A stretch of 41,048 bases of DNA from a bacterium (GCA_029210545.1 JARGFV010000009.1:1-41048), one strand, 5' to 3'. Positions 1-7,808 are shown, counted from the first letter of the stretch. Numbers and translations: made by a program. The notes: generated by a model not told the origin, from the sequence alone.

Positions 1-76
1 AATGACTTACGGAGTGAGTCATTGATTTGGGCGCCCCGCGCGGGGCGCGTTGATGACTTTTTGCGAAGTCATCAAC
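1..76. repeat. Five-hairpin dispersed element, copy A (partial, cut by window start)
   Basis: This is the right-hand part of the element seen complete at 26097-26250. Three hairpins are visible: AATGACT (1-7) with AGTCATT (17-23); the 18-nt perfect palindrome gcgccccgcgcggggcgc (31-48); and GTTGATGACTT (49-59) with AAGTCATCAAC (66-76) around the loop tttgcg. The left two hairpins would lie before base 1. It sits just beyond the ymdB terminator, in the same plus-strand orientation as the other two copies. Its last stem differs from copy B by one compensated base pair. Confidence 0.9.
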
Positions 77-131
77 CTTTATGGTTAAAAAGTTTGTCGG
101 AACCGTTATTGGGGTTCCAGACAAACATCAG

Positions 132-168
132 CTAAAAGCCTGCCCAGGTTTTCCGTGCAGGCTTTTAG
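132..168 (-). terminator. Intrinsic terminator after ymdB
   Basis: A perfect 12-bp inverted repeat, CTAAAAGCCTGC (132-143) and GCAGGCTTTTAG (157-168), encloses a 13-nt loop. Read on the minus strand, the stem begins inside the ymdB stop codon and its 3' arm ends in a short U run. It therefore closes the rny-ymdB transcription unit, and because the arms are symmetrical it could also work from the other side. Confidence 0.8.
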
Positions 169-989
169 GGGGATACGGACCTGTCGAGGGATTTGGTGAC
201 CCGCTGGATGGAAAGGGCTTTCCCGGTCGCCGTGTCCATCTCCACAAAGGCCCCGTTTAAAACCGGGACCCCCTTGGCCAGGTCGAACCTGGCCGGCATC
301 TGGGTGAGGAACCGGTAACGGGCCGCCTTGAAATCGATGCCGATGACAGACCCGTCCCCATTCCCCGTCATCCCCAGGTCCGTGAGGTAGGCTGTCCCCC
401 CGGGCATGATCCGCTCGTCGGCGGTCTGGATGTGGGTGTGGGTGCCAAGGAGCGCGCTGACCCTGCCGTCCAGGTAAAGGGCCATGGCCCTTTTCTCGGA
501 GGTGGCTTCGGCGTGGAAATCAACCACCACGCATTTCCCGCCGGCGCCGGCCAGGTCCTCCAGGATCCGGTCCATAGTTCTGAAGGGGCAGTCCACGTTA
601 TCCATGAAGACCCGTCCCGAGATGTTAACGACAGTGACAGGGACCCCGCCGGGCGTTTTGACCGTGACGAGACCCAGACCGGGGGCGCCGGGAGGGTAGT
701 TCGCCGGGCGCACGATACGCTCCTCATTTGCCAGAAGATCCAGCGCCTCTTTCTTGTCCCAGACGTGGTTGCCGGTGGTAAGAAGGTGGACGCCGGCCGA
801 GAAAAGATCCCCGGCCGTCTCCGATGTGATCCCGAACCCCCCTGCCGCGTTCTCGGCGTTGGCGGCCACGAGATCGATGTGATGGTGATCTACAAGGCTG
901 TCTATAAGCTCCCGGACCGCCACCCTGCCGGGCTTGCCGACAACGTCGCCGATAAACAGCACGCGGATGGTGTTGGTCTCTTTACTCAA
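165..989 (-). CDS. ymdB: YmdB-family metallophosphoesterase (TIGR00282)
   Basis: The 274-aa product is a full-length member of the YmdB/TIGR00282 calcineurin-like phosphoesterase family; the Bacillus subtilis member hydrolyses cyclic nucleotides and influences biofilm formation. Metal-site motifs are present in order: IGDVVGKPGR (near residue 13), NAENAAGG (44), TTGNHVWD (71), then VDFHAEATSEK and LGTHTHIQTAD in the C-terminal half. It begins with TTG, with AAAGG about 8 nt upstream; a GTG nine codons in would give the usual family N-terminus (VLFIGD) but has no good ribosome site. It lies 100 bp downstream of rny, a very common pairing, and is followed by a terminator. Fold and family are certain; the physiological substrate here is not known. 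Confidence 0.92.
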   Translation of the reverse strand: MSKETNTIRVLFIGDVVGKPGRVAVRELIDSLVDHHHIDLVAANAENAAGGFGITSETAGDLFSAGVHLLTTGNHVWDKKEALDLLANEERIVRPANYPPGAPGLGLVTVKTPGGVPVTVVNISGRVFMDNVDCPFRTMDRILEDLAGAGGKCVVVDFHAEATSEKRAMALYLDGRVSALLGTHTHIQTADERIMPGGTAYLTDLGMTGNGDGSVIGIDFKAARYRFLTQMPARFDLAKGVPVLNGAFVEMDTATGKALSIQRVTKSLDRSVSP

Positions 990-1056
990 ATGGAGTACCT
1001 TTCAAACGCTTGAGCTATGGGCAATATCCTATGTGCTATGCCAACAGCGGTTGTCC

Positions 1057-1080
1057 TAGTCCATAGTACGTAGCACCTAG
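1057..1080. repeat. Degenerate heptamer array (TAG every 7 nt)
   Basis: In the rny-ymdB spacer the triplet TAG occurs at 1057, 1064, 1071 and 1078, an exact 7-nt period with varying bases between. A second short run (CTATG at 1029 and 1036) lies just to the left. It is one of at least ten 7-nt-period arrays in this window. Confidence 0.75.
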
Positions 1081-1089
1081 TATCCGCGC

Positions 1090-2649
1090 CTATTTCGCGT
1101 AATCCACCGCTCTCGTCTCCCGGATAACGGTGACCTTTATCTGCCCGGGATAGGCCAGTTCCTTCTCGATGGTCTGGGCGATCTGTCGGGCCACCACCGC
1201 GGACTGTTCATCGCTGACCTCATCGGATTCCACCATGATGCGGATCTCGCGGCCGGCCTGGATAGCGTAGCTCTTGTCGACCCCTTTGATCGTGTTGGCG
1301 ATCCTCTCGAGATCCTCGAGACGCTTGATGTAGCTCTCCAGCATTTCCCGTCTCGCGCCGGGCCGGGCCGCCGAAAGGGCGTCGGCCGCCTGCACCAGGA
1401 CCGCCTCGATGGAACCCGCTTTCACCTCGTCGTGGTGGGAGGCGATGGCGTTGACGAGCTTCTGGGATTCTCCGTACTTCTTGGCAAGTTCGGCCCCGAT
1501 AAGAGCGTGGGAGCCCTCTATCTCGTGGTCCACCGCCTTGCCCACATCGTGGAGGAAACCGACCCGCTTGGCATCCTTGACGTTGAGTCCAAGCTCAGCC
1601 GCCATGATCCCGCACAGGAAAGCCACCTCGATGGAGTGGTGCAGGACGTTCTGGGCGTAGCTTGTCCGGTATCTCAGTTTACCCATGAGACGGATGAGCT
1701 CCGGATGGATCCCGTGCACACCGATATCGAAGGCCGACTTCTCGCCCTCCTCCTTGATGGATGTCTCCATTTCCCGCGAAACCTTCTTGACCACCTCTTC
1801 GATCCGGGCCGGGTGGATCCGGCCGTCGGTGATGAGGCGTTCCAGGGCTATCCTGGCGATCTCCCGCCGGATGGGATCGAAGACCGAAAGGACCACTGCT
1901 TCGGGAGTGTCGTCCACGATGAGATCCACGCCGGTGGCGCTTTCGAAGGAGCGGATGTTGCGCCCCTCCCGGCCGATGATCCTTCCCTTCATTTCGTCGC
2001 TTGGAAGGTTGACCACCGTCACCGCCTTTTCCGCCACGTACTCTCCCGAATACCGCTGGATGGCCAGGCTGATGATCTCCTTGGCCTTCTTGTCTGCCGT
2101 CTCCCTGGCCTCCTCTTCCATCCTCTTGACGGTCTTGGCCAGATCGATCCTGGCCTCCTCCACCATCATGGATTTGAGTTCTTCCTTGGCCTGGTCAGCG
2201 GTCATCTCGGAGATCTGCTCCAGCTTGATCCTCTGTTCACTTATGGTAGCGCTTAGCTCCTTCTCTTTCTCGGAGACAGCTCTCTGCTGTCCGGCAACCG
2301 CCTTTTCGCGGTTGACCAGGTCCTGCTCCTTTTTATCCAATGTCTCGAATTTGCGGTCCAGGTTCTCGTCACGCTGCTGCAGCCGTTTTTCAAGCTTCTG
2401 CATCTCGCGCTTTTCTTCTCTTGTTTCCTCCTCCAGCCTGGACCTGGACTCCAGCAGGAGCTCCTTGGCCCTGATCTCGGCCTCCTTGAGGAGACTTGCT
2501 GCCTGCCTCTCGGCAGTTTCTATCGAGGTGGCTGCCTCACGCTGCCTGCGCCGATCGGATGTCGATTGAAGGAAGATGCGAGCCGCGAACCCTGCCGCGA
2601 TCCCGCCTGCGACAAGGGCGATCCAGATGATGATCTTTTCAGGTATCAT
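1090..2649 (-). CDS. rny: Ribonuclease Y
   Basis: A membrane-anchored endoribonuclease that initiates mRNA decay. The 519-aa length is typical of the family. In order there is an N-terminal transmembrane helix (about 5-27), a long charged coiled coil (about 35-195), a KH domain with [12 protein letters not shown] at 222-233, and an HD domain with [12 protein letters not shown] (H367/D368) and a downstream SHHDE motif. The ATG at 2649 is preceded by AGGAGGG and gives the canonical start. The ORF is open further upstream, but that would be non-family sequence overlapping ygfA. The start lies inside the end of the 5-formyl-THF cyclo-ligase gene (11-nt overlap), so the two are probably translationally coupled. 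All catalytic residues look intact. Confidence 0.97.
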   Translation of the reverse strand: MIPEKIIIWIALVAGGIAAGFAARIFLQSTSDRRRQREAATSIETAERQAASLLKEAEIRAKELLLESRSRLEEETREEKREMQKLEKRLQQRDENLDRKFETLDKKEQDLVNREKAVAGQQRAVSEKEKELSATISEQRIKLEQISEMTADQAKEELKSMMVEEARIDLAKTVKRMEEEARETADKKAKEIISLAIQRYSGEYVAEKAVTVVNLPSDEMKGRIIGREGRNIRSFESATGVDLIVDDTPEAVVLSVFDPIRREIARIALERLITDGRIHPARIEEVVKKVSREMETSIKEEGEKSAFDIGVHGIHPELIRLMGKLRYRTSYAQNVLHHSIEVAFLCGIMAAELGLNVKDAKRVGFLHDVGKAVDHEIEGSHALIGAELAKKYGESQKLVNAIASHHDEVKAGSIEAVLVQAADALSAARPGARREMLESYIKRLEDLERIANTIKGVDKSYAIQAGREIRIMVESDEVSDEQSAVVARQIAQTIEKELAYPGQIKVTVIRETRAVDYAK

Positions 2650-3268
2650 ACTCAATACCCTCCTGTTTATCGTTAACACCCCGGGCTCCGGCATGGCCGG
2701 GTGTCACAACATCGTGGACCCTGATATCGTGACTCTCAGCCGGCAGATGGGTGATGACCTGGAAATTGTAGGCCAGCCCGAGGAAAGTGGCGGTGGAAGA
2801 CGCACGGGCCAGGAGGCGGTCAAAATAGCCGCCGCCCATGCCCAGGCGGTTGCCCCGCAGATCAAAGGCAAGTCCGGGGAGAAGAAAAATGTCGATCTCG
2901 TCGACAGGGACGATGTTCCCCTCGACACGGGAAGGCTGAGGGACGACCCTCGATTCGAGATCGAGGTCGTTGAGACCGGCGATGGCCGCTGTTCGGAGAC
3001 CGAAGCCCTGTTTCCAGCCCTCCCAGTCCGGAACAGCTACTGTTTTACCCTTCTCCAGCAGGCGATCCATGAGCATGTCGGTGGGGATTTCCTTGCAGGT
3101 ATGGGCGTAGACGCACACCGTACCCGCCGCGGCCGTCTCGGGGCGGTCCAGGACACCGCCTGTCACAGCGATCCCCGCCGAACGGACCTGCTCCGGCGAA
3201 AGGCTGTGTCTCAGGGCACGCATCCTCTCCCGGATACGCTGTTTGTCATGGTTGTCGAGATGATACAA
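2639..3268 (-). CDS. ygfA: 5-formyltetrahydrofolate cyclo-ligase
   Basis: It converts 5-formyl-THF to 5,10-methenyl-THF with ATP, in cytosolic one-carbon metabolism. The C-terminal family signature is clear: [20 protein letters not shown] followed by FDRLLAR, and near the N-terminus the basic segment [20 protein letters not shown] start at 3268 gives 209 aa, the normal length, with GGTGAGG 5 nt upstream; the longer open frame to 3382 is non-homologous. Its place directly downstream of 6S RNA and zapA is the classic ygfA synteny. It overlaps the rny start. Confidence 0.93.
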   Translation of the reverse strand: MYHLDNHDKQRIRERMRALRHSLSPEQVRSAGIAVTGGVLDRPETAAAGTVCVYAHTCKEIPTDMLMDRLLEKGKTVAVPDWEGWKQGFGLRTAAIAGLNDLDLESRVVPQPSRVEGNIVPVDEIDIFLLPGLAFDLRGNRLGMGGGYFDRLLARASSTATFLGLAYNFQVITHLPAESHDIRVHDVVTPGHAGARGVNDKQEGIEYDT

Positions 3269-3567
3269 GAAAACCTCACCAGTGAATAATGTTGCGTTTC
3301 GACCGCAGTTGCGGCCGCACCGGTGAGGCCCACGGGAGGACCAGTTCGTAACTTGAAGGAGATCCTGTTGTCTCGAGAACACCCCTGCATCGCGAAAGCC
3401 CGGGAGGTGAGCGGCTCGTATGTGTCAGACTGTGTTCTTTAGTATATGGCAGGGCCTTTCATACGGCCCATGTTACCACTTACAGAATCCCTCAGCTGCT
3501 GAACTTCAAGTTATATATCAAACTGGACTCATGCAGGCCTCTTACGACCGGTCCAGATTACTTCCAG
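3269..3567 (-). other. 6S RNA - ygfA leader region, no gene seen
   Basis: About 300 bp between the 3' end of 6S RNA and the ygfA start. It contains a small GGGCC/GGCCC hairpin near 3453-3470 and the ygfA ribosome site at 3274-3280, but no convincing ORF or strong terminator. In other bacteria ygfA is cotranscribed with 6S RNA and the long precursor is processed; that arrangement would fit here. Confidence 0.5.
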
Positions 3568-3747
3568 AAAACCCCCGCCCGTTGCCGTGGTCAAGTTCAG
3601 CTTTTGAACCTGCTCGACCAGGTGGGTTTCCCAAGGAGCGTTTCAGGCTTTTCGCGGTTGCGAACATGCACACCACGCCCGCAATGGGAGCCCCGTCTAC
3701 AGAGTGTTGGCTCAAAAGTAACAGGCCTCCACGAACAGGGCAGGGGT
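3568..3747 (-). ncRNA. ssrS: 6S RNA
   Basis: 6S RNA binds the sigma70 RNA polymerase holoenzyme by imitating an open promoter. The location between zapA and ygfA is the conserved one. The ends pair as a closing stem: CCCCTGCCC (minus strand, RC of 3738-3746) with GGGCGGGGG (RC of 3572-3580), then CGTGG with CCACG across an internal loop. The interior carries 6S-like sequence (TGTTCGCAA, AAGCCTGAAACG, and the GGTCGAGCAGGTTCAA region). The size, about 180 nt, matches the E. coli RNA (184 nt). The 3' stem is followed by TTTTC. Ends are accurate to a few bases. Confidence 0.87.
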
Positions 3748-3754
3748 CATGTTC

Positions 3755-3783
3755 TATTTATCAGAAAGCTCCTCTCCCATCAA
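3755..3783 (-). promoter_or_regulatory. Sigma70-type promoter of 6S RNA
   Basis: On the minus strand TTGATG (3778-3783) and TAAATA (3755-3760) are separated by exactly 17 nt. About 7 nt after the -10 box comes the first base of the predicted 6S RNA terminal stem. The match of promoter and RNA 5' end supports both calls. Confidence 0.7.
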
Positions 3784-3837
3784 GACCCGAAATCAGCGAT
3801 CGATCCTGTTCACTATCCGGTCTGCTGATTCCGGGTG

Positions 3838-4119
3838 TCAGGGCGATTTCTCCCCCAGTGACCTTCCGATCCGGTCAGTAAGGTCTCTGATACGGACTTT
3901 GAGCTCTTCTGACTCCTCTAAAAGGGTCATCAGCTCATCGGCGATATTCAGGGACGCGAGGATGGCGATCCTCGAAGTGGAGACCGTTTCCGTGACCTGG
4001 GAGATCTCCCTCATCTTTCGGTCGACAAATTCGGCAACCCTGCGGACGTAATCGGGATCCTTGTCGCCGCGGACCGTGTATACCTTCCCGAAGATCTCGA
4101 CATCGACCCTGCCTGGCAT
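3838..4119 (-). CDS. zapA: Cell division protein ZapA
   Basis: ZapA cross-links FtsZ filaments at the division ring. The 93-aa product has the family layout: an N-terminal globular part (VDVEIFGKVYTVRGDKDPDY) and then a long helix with AEFVDRKMREI, TSRIAILASLNIADEL and a C-terminal coiled coil. The start is put at ATG 4119 because GGAGG lies 5 nt upstream; an ATG at 4146 abuts the stop of the preceding gene but has no good ribosome site at normal distance. It is cotranscribed with the small coiled-coil gene upstream, and 6S RNA follows. Confidence 0.9.
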   Translation of the reverse strand: MPGRVDVEIFGKVYTVRGDKDPDYVRRVAEFVDRKMREISQVTETVSTSRIAILASLNIADELMTLLEESEELKVRIRDLTDRIGRSLGEKSP

Positions 4120-4145
4120 GCTTCCCTCCGGCTCCTCACCCATCA

Positions 4146-4322
4146 TTAAAGGGACTTGAGCCTCTTGATGGCCCTGCGGATCAGTTCAGCCGCTTCCTCG
4201 TTGTCACCACCAGACGGACCCGGCGAACGCCTCCCGGACCCAGGGGGACTTTTCTTTCGCGCGTCCTCCCGGTCGAGGAGCCTGATGACCGCCTTTTCCA
4301 GCTCTTCGAACGCCTTGAGCAT
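4146..4322 (-). CDS. Small ZapB-like coiled-coil protein
   Basis: This 58-aa, highly charged product (MLKAFEELEKAVIRLLDRED, then a glycine/proline/serine-rich middle and EEAAELIRRAIKRLKSL) is a short helical protein directly in front of zapA. Small coiled-coil proteins often occupy this place and have been called ZapB-like, but the sequence is too short to assign firmly. The start at 4322 has GGAGG 4 nt upstream; the open frame to 4382 lacks support. The stop touches the first possible zapA ATG, so coupling is likely. A division role is inferred from context. Confidence 0.65.
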   Translation of the reverse strand: MLKAFEELEKAVIRLLDREDARKKSPPGSGRRSPGPSGGDNEEAAELIRRAIKRLKSL

Positions 4323-4441
4323 CCTGCCTCCGAAACATCCTACGGATATCGGGTCATTGGTGACACCATAGCCGGCAAGCACTTGACGGACTCACAAGAA
4401 CTCTCCAGGAAATTTTTTAAAGATCACCAAACAATTTGAAT

Positions 4442-4471
4442 AAAATAAGGTATTTCAAGGAGTTCTGTCAA
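4442..4471 (-). promoter_or_regulatory. Promoter of the zapB-like/zapA unit
   Basis: On the minus strand a consensus -35 TTGACA (4466-4471) is followed after 18 nt by TATTTT (4442-4447); shifting one base gives TTATTT with 17 nt. It is in the only sizeable gap upstream of the division genes. The predicted 5' leader to ATG 4322 is about 110 nt. Confidence 0.65.
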
Positions 4472-4482
4472 GGTGCTAAGAA

Positions 4483-4541
4483 AAAGGTTCAGGAGGACCT
4501 TCGGCCGGCGCGAATATGCCGACCTGTCCTCATGAACCTTT
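4483..4541. other. Long imperfect stem-loop between the SPOR and zap units
   Basis: AAAGGTTCAGGAGGAC (4483-4498) pairs with GTCCTCATGAACCTTT (4526-4541) with one mismatch in 16, and the 27-nt loop contains a further CGGC/GCCG pairing. It lies just upstream of the zap promoter and beyond the SPOR terminator. It has no U-tract in the stem position expected for a simple terminator, so its role is unknown. Confidence 0.65.
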
Positions 4542-4542
4542 A

Positions 4543-4570
4543 GTTTACGGTTCACGGTTTACAGTTCACA
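4543..4570. repeat. Heptamer array GTTYACR x4
   Basis: Four contiguous units: GTTTACG, GTTCACG, GTTTACA, GTTCACA. The units alternate at position 4 and change at position 7 in pairs, as if a 14-bp dimer was duplicated. Confidence 0.9.
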
Positions 4571-4588
4571 GTGCCAAACCTGAAAAAC

Positions 4589-4607
4589 AAAAAAAGCCCG
4601 TGGGGGC
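4589..4607 (-). terminator. Intrinsic terminator after the SPOR gene
   Basis: Read on the minus strand, a short GC stem GCCC (RC of 4604-4607) / GGGC (RC of 4596-4599) is followed by seven T residues (4589-4595 region). It lies about 40 bp downstream of the SPOR-gene stop and ends the argS operon. Confidence 0.7.
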
Positions 4608-4638
4608 ATGTGTTTCAGTTAAGCATTAGCGACTGACT

Positions 4639-4666
4639 GTCAACGGTTCACTGTGTACTGTTAACC
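4639..4666. repeat. Heptamer array overlapping the end of the SPOR gene
   Basis: Four contiguous units GTCAACG, GTTCACT, GTGTACT, GTTAACC, related to the array 70 bp away. The array includes the SPOR stop codon (4648-4650) and its last five sense codons. Confidence 0.8.
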
Positions 4667-5268
4667 ACAAAACCTTTCAGGTTTCGTTCTTCCCTCAGTT
4701 TTTTCAGGACCCGTCCGGCCTCCTTCTCACCCCCGTACGGCCCGATCCTGACCCGGTACCAGACGCCGCGGTCGCCGAGATCGGCTCTTACGACGGTCCC
4801 TGCATAGCCCTCACCGCCAAGGCTCTCGAGGAGCCTGGAGGCGGCCTCTCTCTTTCCGTAGGAAGCGACCTGGAGCATGATGGCCCCACTCCTGGCCACT
4901 GCTGCGGAAGTCTCAACAGCAGGAGCAGGAGTAGACGTAGAAATTGGAGGAGAGGCAGTGCCGGGCGCTTCCGTTGCAGGAGGATCCCGCTTTGCCGGTG
5001 TATGCTCCCGCTGTTCGGTCAGAGTCGTGTAGAAAGTCACCGGAGCCTGGCTGTCCACACCCGGCCTGCCGCTCGGGGCGGTGACCCCCTGGTCGGCCGC
5101 GGGGGGCGACTGGACCGTCTCCGGTTTTTCCATGGCCTTGCGATACCCGTAGAGATACCCGGCAAGTCCGCTTCCGGCCGCGAGGAGCACAACGATGCTG
5201 ACCGCAAGGCTGAACTGCAGCGGGGTCAGGCGAACGAGCTCCCGCGGCTGGGTGGACCTGCGAGCCAT
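4648..5268 (-). CDS. SPOR-domain membrane protein (FtsN/DedD-like)
   Basis: The 206-aa product has a short cytoplasmic N-terminus, one transmembrane helix (about 18-40, LAVSIVVLLAAGSGLAGYLY), a Pro/Ala/Thr-rich periplasmic linker, and a C-terminal SPOR domain (from IMLQVASYGKREAASRLLES to LKKLREERNLKGFVV). SPOR domains bind denuded glycan strands of septal peptidoglycan, so a division or wall-remodelling role is likely. ATG 5268 is chosen because GAGAGG lies 8 nt upstream; GTG 5274 is too close to that site. It begins 2 nt after the argS stop, the last gene of the argS unit. Its final residues (VNSTQ) are encoded within a heptamer repeat. Confidence 0.88.
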   Translation of the reverse strand: MARRSTQPRELVRLTPLQFSLAVSIVVLLAAGSGLAGYLYGYRKAMEKPETVQSPPAADQGVTAPSGRPGVDSQAPVTFYTTLTEQREHTPAKRDPPATEAPGTASPPISTSTPAPAVETSAAVARSGAIMLQVASYGKREAASRLLESLGGEGYAGTVVRADLGDRGVWYRVRIGPYGGEKEAGRVLKKLREERNLKGFVVNSTQ

Positions 5269-5270
5269 CC

Positions 5271-6938
5271 TCACATCCTCTCGGGCGCCGCCACGCCCAG
5301 CAGGGCCAGGGCAGTTGCGACAGCGGTCCTCACACCCAGGACCAGGCTCAGCCGGGCCGAGGTGACGGCGGCGTCATCAGTAAGGACCTTGTGGTGATAA
5401 TAGTAGTTGTGCAGGGTCGTCGCGATATCACGAAGGTAGTTGGTGATCCTGTGAGGTTCCATGGACAACGCCGCTCCTTCCACGACGTCGGGTAGTGCGG
5501 CCATGTGGCGGATGAGCTCCTTTTCCTCCGGCAGGTCCAGAAGGCCGAACTCGACGGTTTCAGGATCGGGCATCGGGATCCCCTGCTCGGCGGCGTTCCT
5601 CAGGATACTGCAGATCCTGGCATGGGCATACTGCACATAGTAGACCGGGTTGTCGTTGCTCCTCTCCTTGGCGAGATCCAGATCGAACTCCAGCTGGCTG
5701 TCGGCCTTGCGGGTCAGGAAGATGAACCGGGCAGCATCCCTGCCAACCTCGTCGCGGACTTCCCTCAACGTCACGAACTGACCGCCCCTCGTGCTCATGG
5801 CAACCGGCTGGCCCTTTCTGACCAAGCTGACAAGCTGGACCAGCACGATCTGCAGATCTTCCATGTCCCGGCCAAGAGCGGCCACCGCCGCTTTCATCCT
5901 GGCGACATACCCGTGGTGATCGGCGCCCCAGACGTTGACCACCCGGTCGAAACCACGCTCATACTTGTCCCTGTGGTAAGCCACGTCGGAAGCGAAATAG
6001 GTCAGGGAGCCATCGCTCTTGACCAGGACCCGGTCCTTGTCGTCATCCCTGTCGGTGGAGCGGAACCACAGGGCCCCGTCCTCCCTGTAAAGTCCCCCCC
6101 TTTTTTCCATGTCCTCGAGGGTCTGCTGCACGAGGCCGCGGTCATAAAGGTCCTTTTCCGAGAACCAGACGTCGAACACGACCCCGAACTGTTCCAGGTC
6201 ATCCCGGATATCGTCCAGGATCCAGGACGCGGCCTTGACCGCGATCCCTTCCACCGCCCGGGCCGTTTCCATCTCCAGGTAACGGTCCCCTTCCTCCTCC
6301 CTCAGCTTAGCGGCGATGTCCCGCACGTACTCTCCCTTGTAACCCTCTTCCGGAAAGGGGGCATCCACACCGCAAAGCTCCAGGTAGCGGGCGTGGACCG
6401 AGACTCCGAGGGTGCGGATCTGGTTACCGCCGTCGTTGATGTAGTATTCCCTCTCGACGTCGTAACCGGCGCACTGAAGGATGTTGGCCAGCGCGTCGCC
6501 CAGGGCCGCACCCCTTCCGTGACCGACGTGGAGAGGGCCTGTGGGGTTGGCGCTCACAAACTCCACCTGGACCTTCTGTCCCTTGCCGATATCCGAACGG
6601 GCGAATCGGGCTCCGTCGGTGAGAACCCCTTTCAGGACGTAGGACCAGTACCCGGGTGTCATCGTCAGGTTGATAAAGCCCGGACCCGCTACCGACACCT
6701 CGGCGATAAAACCCGCATCGTCGGCCTGTGAAACCCTCATGGCGATCTTCCCTGCCAGTTGCCGGGGGTTCTCTCCCTGCCTGGAAGCTAGGACCATGGC
6801 CACGTTTGTGGCGTAATCGCCGAACTTCCGGTCCCTCGTCATCTCGATGATCGGTATGGGTATTTTGGCCTGGATCTCTCCCTCACCGGCGGCCATCTCA
6901 AGTGCGTCCCTGACGATACGGCTCAGTGTTCCCTTCAA
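5271..6938 (-). CDS. argS: Arginyl-tRNA synthetase
   Basis: A class I aminoacyl-tRNA synthetase that charges tRNA-Arg. The 555-aa length is normal. The N-terminal Add-1 domain is followed by FVSANPTGPLHVGHGRGAAL with the HIGH-type signature HVGH at 137-140, and by MSTRGGQFVTL in the KMSKS position; arginyl enzymes commonly lack the lysine there. The C-terminal DALR anticodon-binding domain contains PVYYVQYAHARICSI and LHNYYYHHKVL. The TTG start at 6938 has GGAGG 7 nt upstream and overlaps the preceding gene's stop by 4 nt. An essential gene, apparently intact. Confidence 0.97.
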   Translation of the reverse strand: MKGTLSRIVRDALEMAAGEGEIQAKIPIPIIEMTRDRKFGDYATNVAMVLASRQGENPRQLAGKIAMRVSQADDAGFIAEVSVAGPGFINLTMTPGYWSYVLKGVLTDGARFARSDIGKGQKVQVEFVSANPTGPLHVGHGRGAALGDALANILQCAGYDVEREYYINDGGNQIRTLGVSVHARYLELCGVDAPFPEEGYKGEYVRDIAAKLREEEGDRYLEMETARAVEGIAVKAASWILDDIRDDLEQFGVVFDVWFSEKDLYDRGLVQQTLEDMEKRGGLYREDGALWFRSTDRDDDKDRVLVKSDGSLTYFASDVAYHRDKYERGFDRVVNVWGADHHGYVARMKAAVAALGRDMEDLQIVLVQLVSLVRKGQPVAMSTRGGQFVTLREVRDEVGRDAARFIFLTRKADSQLEFDLDLAKERSNDNPVYYVQYAHARICSILRNAAEQGIPMPDPETVEFGLLDLPEEKELIRHMAALPDVVEGAALSMEPHRITNYLRDIATTLHNYYYHHKVLTDDAAVTSARLSLVLGVRTAVATALALLGVAAPERM

Positions 6939-7645
6939 AGGTCATCCTCCATGTTGATAACGGCTTCCATGGGGTTATCGGAAAGGAGCCTTTTTGCGGC
7001 ACCAGGTCCGCCCATGGCGCAGAGCTCTTTCATTCCACTGCCGATCCAGTCCAGCTGTTCCTCACCGTGCAGATCGGAGGCAAGGGCCCAGTACAGATCC
7101 TTTTCCAGCAACTCGCGGGCCCGCCTGCGGACCTGCTGGCCGTACATCCCGGACAGGCTTCCCAGGTTGCCCACGAGCCTGACGCGGGCAACGACGAGAT
7201 CATTGAGCCCACCCATGTCACGGCAGAGTTCATTGTTCCTTTCCGGGTGAACCAGGCAGACGGCTCCAGGGATCGTTCCCAGCAGCCCCGGCAGGTTCCT
7301 TGGGACTCCCCAGAAACCGATGTCCACGAGGACCGGGCCGGTTTTTCCCGGCCTGTTTAGGACCCTCTCGACCAGGGCCTCGTCCAGGTCGAACTCCATC
7401 CCGGCATAAAGCTTCACCTCCAGCCCCCTCGCCGAGACTCTCCCCCTGATATCCTCAACCGCCCGGTGTACGATCCCGGCCTCCAGCCCTTCCCAGGAAT
7501 AAAGGCGATGGTGGGGGGTGGTGAACACGTGGGAAAAACCCAGCTTCTCAAGGCCCTCCAGCATCCTCAGGGATTGTTCGGCATCCCCGGCGCCGTCGTC
7601 GAGACCGGGGAGGATGTGGGTGTGCAAATCAACAAGATTTGGCAA
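6935..7645 (-). CDS. PHP-fold phosphotyrosine phosphatase, CpsB/YwqE type
   Basis: The 236-aa product carries the PHP-type metal motifs in order: DLHTHILPGLDDGA (7-20), TTPHH, GMEFDLDEALVE, LVHPERNNEL and ASDLHG. This is the layout of the CpsB/YwqE/CapC family, manganese-dependent phosphatases that dephosphorylate bacterial tyrosine kinases controlling exopolysaccharide synthesis. The TTG start has GGAG 5 nt upstream. It is translationally coupled to argS rather than lying in a capsule cluster, so its partner kinase is not visible. The family is well supported; the substrate is inferred. Confidence 0.85.
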   Translation of the reverse strand: MPNLVDLHTHILPGLDDGAGDAEQSLRMLEGLEKLGFSHVFTTPHHRLYSWEGLEAGIVHRAVEDIRGRVSARGLEVKLYAGMEFDLDEALVERVLNRPGKTGPVLVDIGFWGVPRNLPGLLGTIPGAVCLVHPERNNELCRDMGGLNDLVVARVRLVGNLGSLSGMYGQQVRRRARELLEKDLYWALASDLHGEEQLDWIGSGMKELCAMGGPGAAKRLLSDNPMEAVINMEDDL

Positions 7646-7675
7646 CGTGTCTCCGTTTCAGGATTATTTATTGAA

Positions 7676-7700
7676 AATTACGAATTGAGAATTGAAAATT
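7676..7700. repeat. Degenerate heptamer array (AATT every 7 nt)
   Basis: AATT occurs at 7676, 7683, 7690 and 7697 with exact 7-nt spacing in the leader of the PHP-phosphatase gene. The consensus unit is about AATTGAR. Confidence 0.8.
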
Positions 7701-7772
7701 GTCATCGTTGGAACTGATACCATGGAAATGTAGCGCAAAACACACAAATCCGGAACGCTCGTTATACTACTC

Positions 7773-7800
7773 TCAATCCGTAACTCTCAATCCTCAATCC
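7773..7800. repeat. Heptamer array TCAATCC
   Basis: TCAATCC at 7773-7779, 7787-7793 and 7794-7800, with a diverged 7-nt unit (GTAACTC) at 7780-7786. It lies directly beyond the tRNA terminator. Confidence 0.85.
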
Positions 7801-7808
7801 GCTTGTTT

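Noticed and set aside
432-1013. Long plus-strand open frame opposite ymdB
   Set aside because: It mirrors the GC-rich codons of ymdB on the other strand, with no family resemblance and no ribosome site; many similar shadows occur opposite argS, the pyrophosphorylase fusions, glgP and the GH57 genes.
3420-3881. Plus-strand open frames of 74-153 codons across 3420-3881
   Set aside because: They run through the 6S RNA gene and its promoter on the opposite strand and have no protein-like content.
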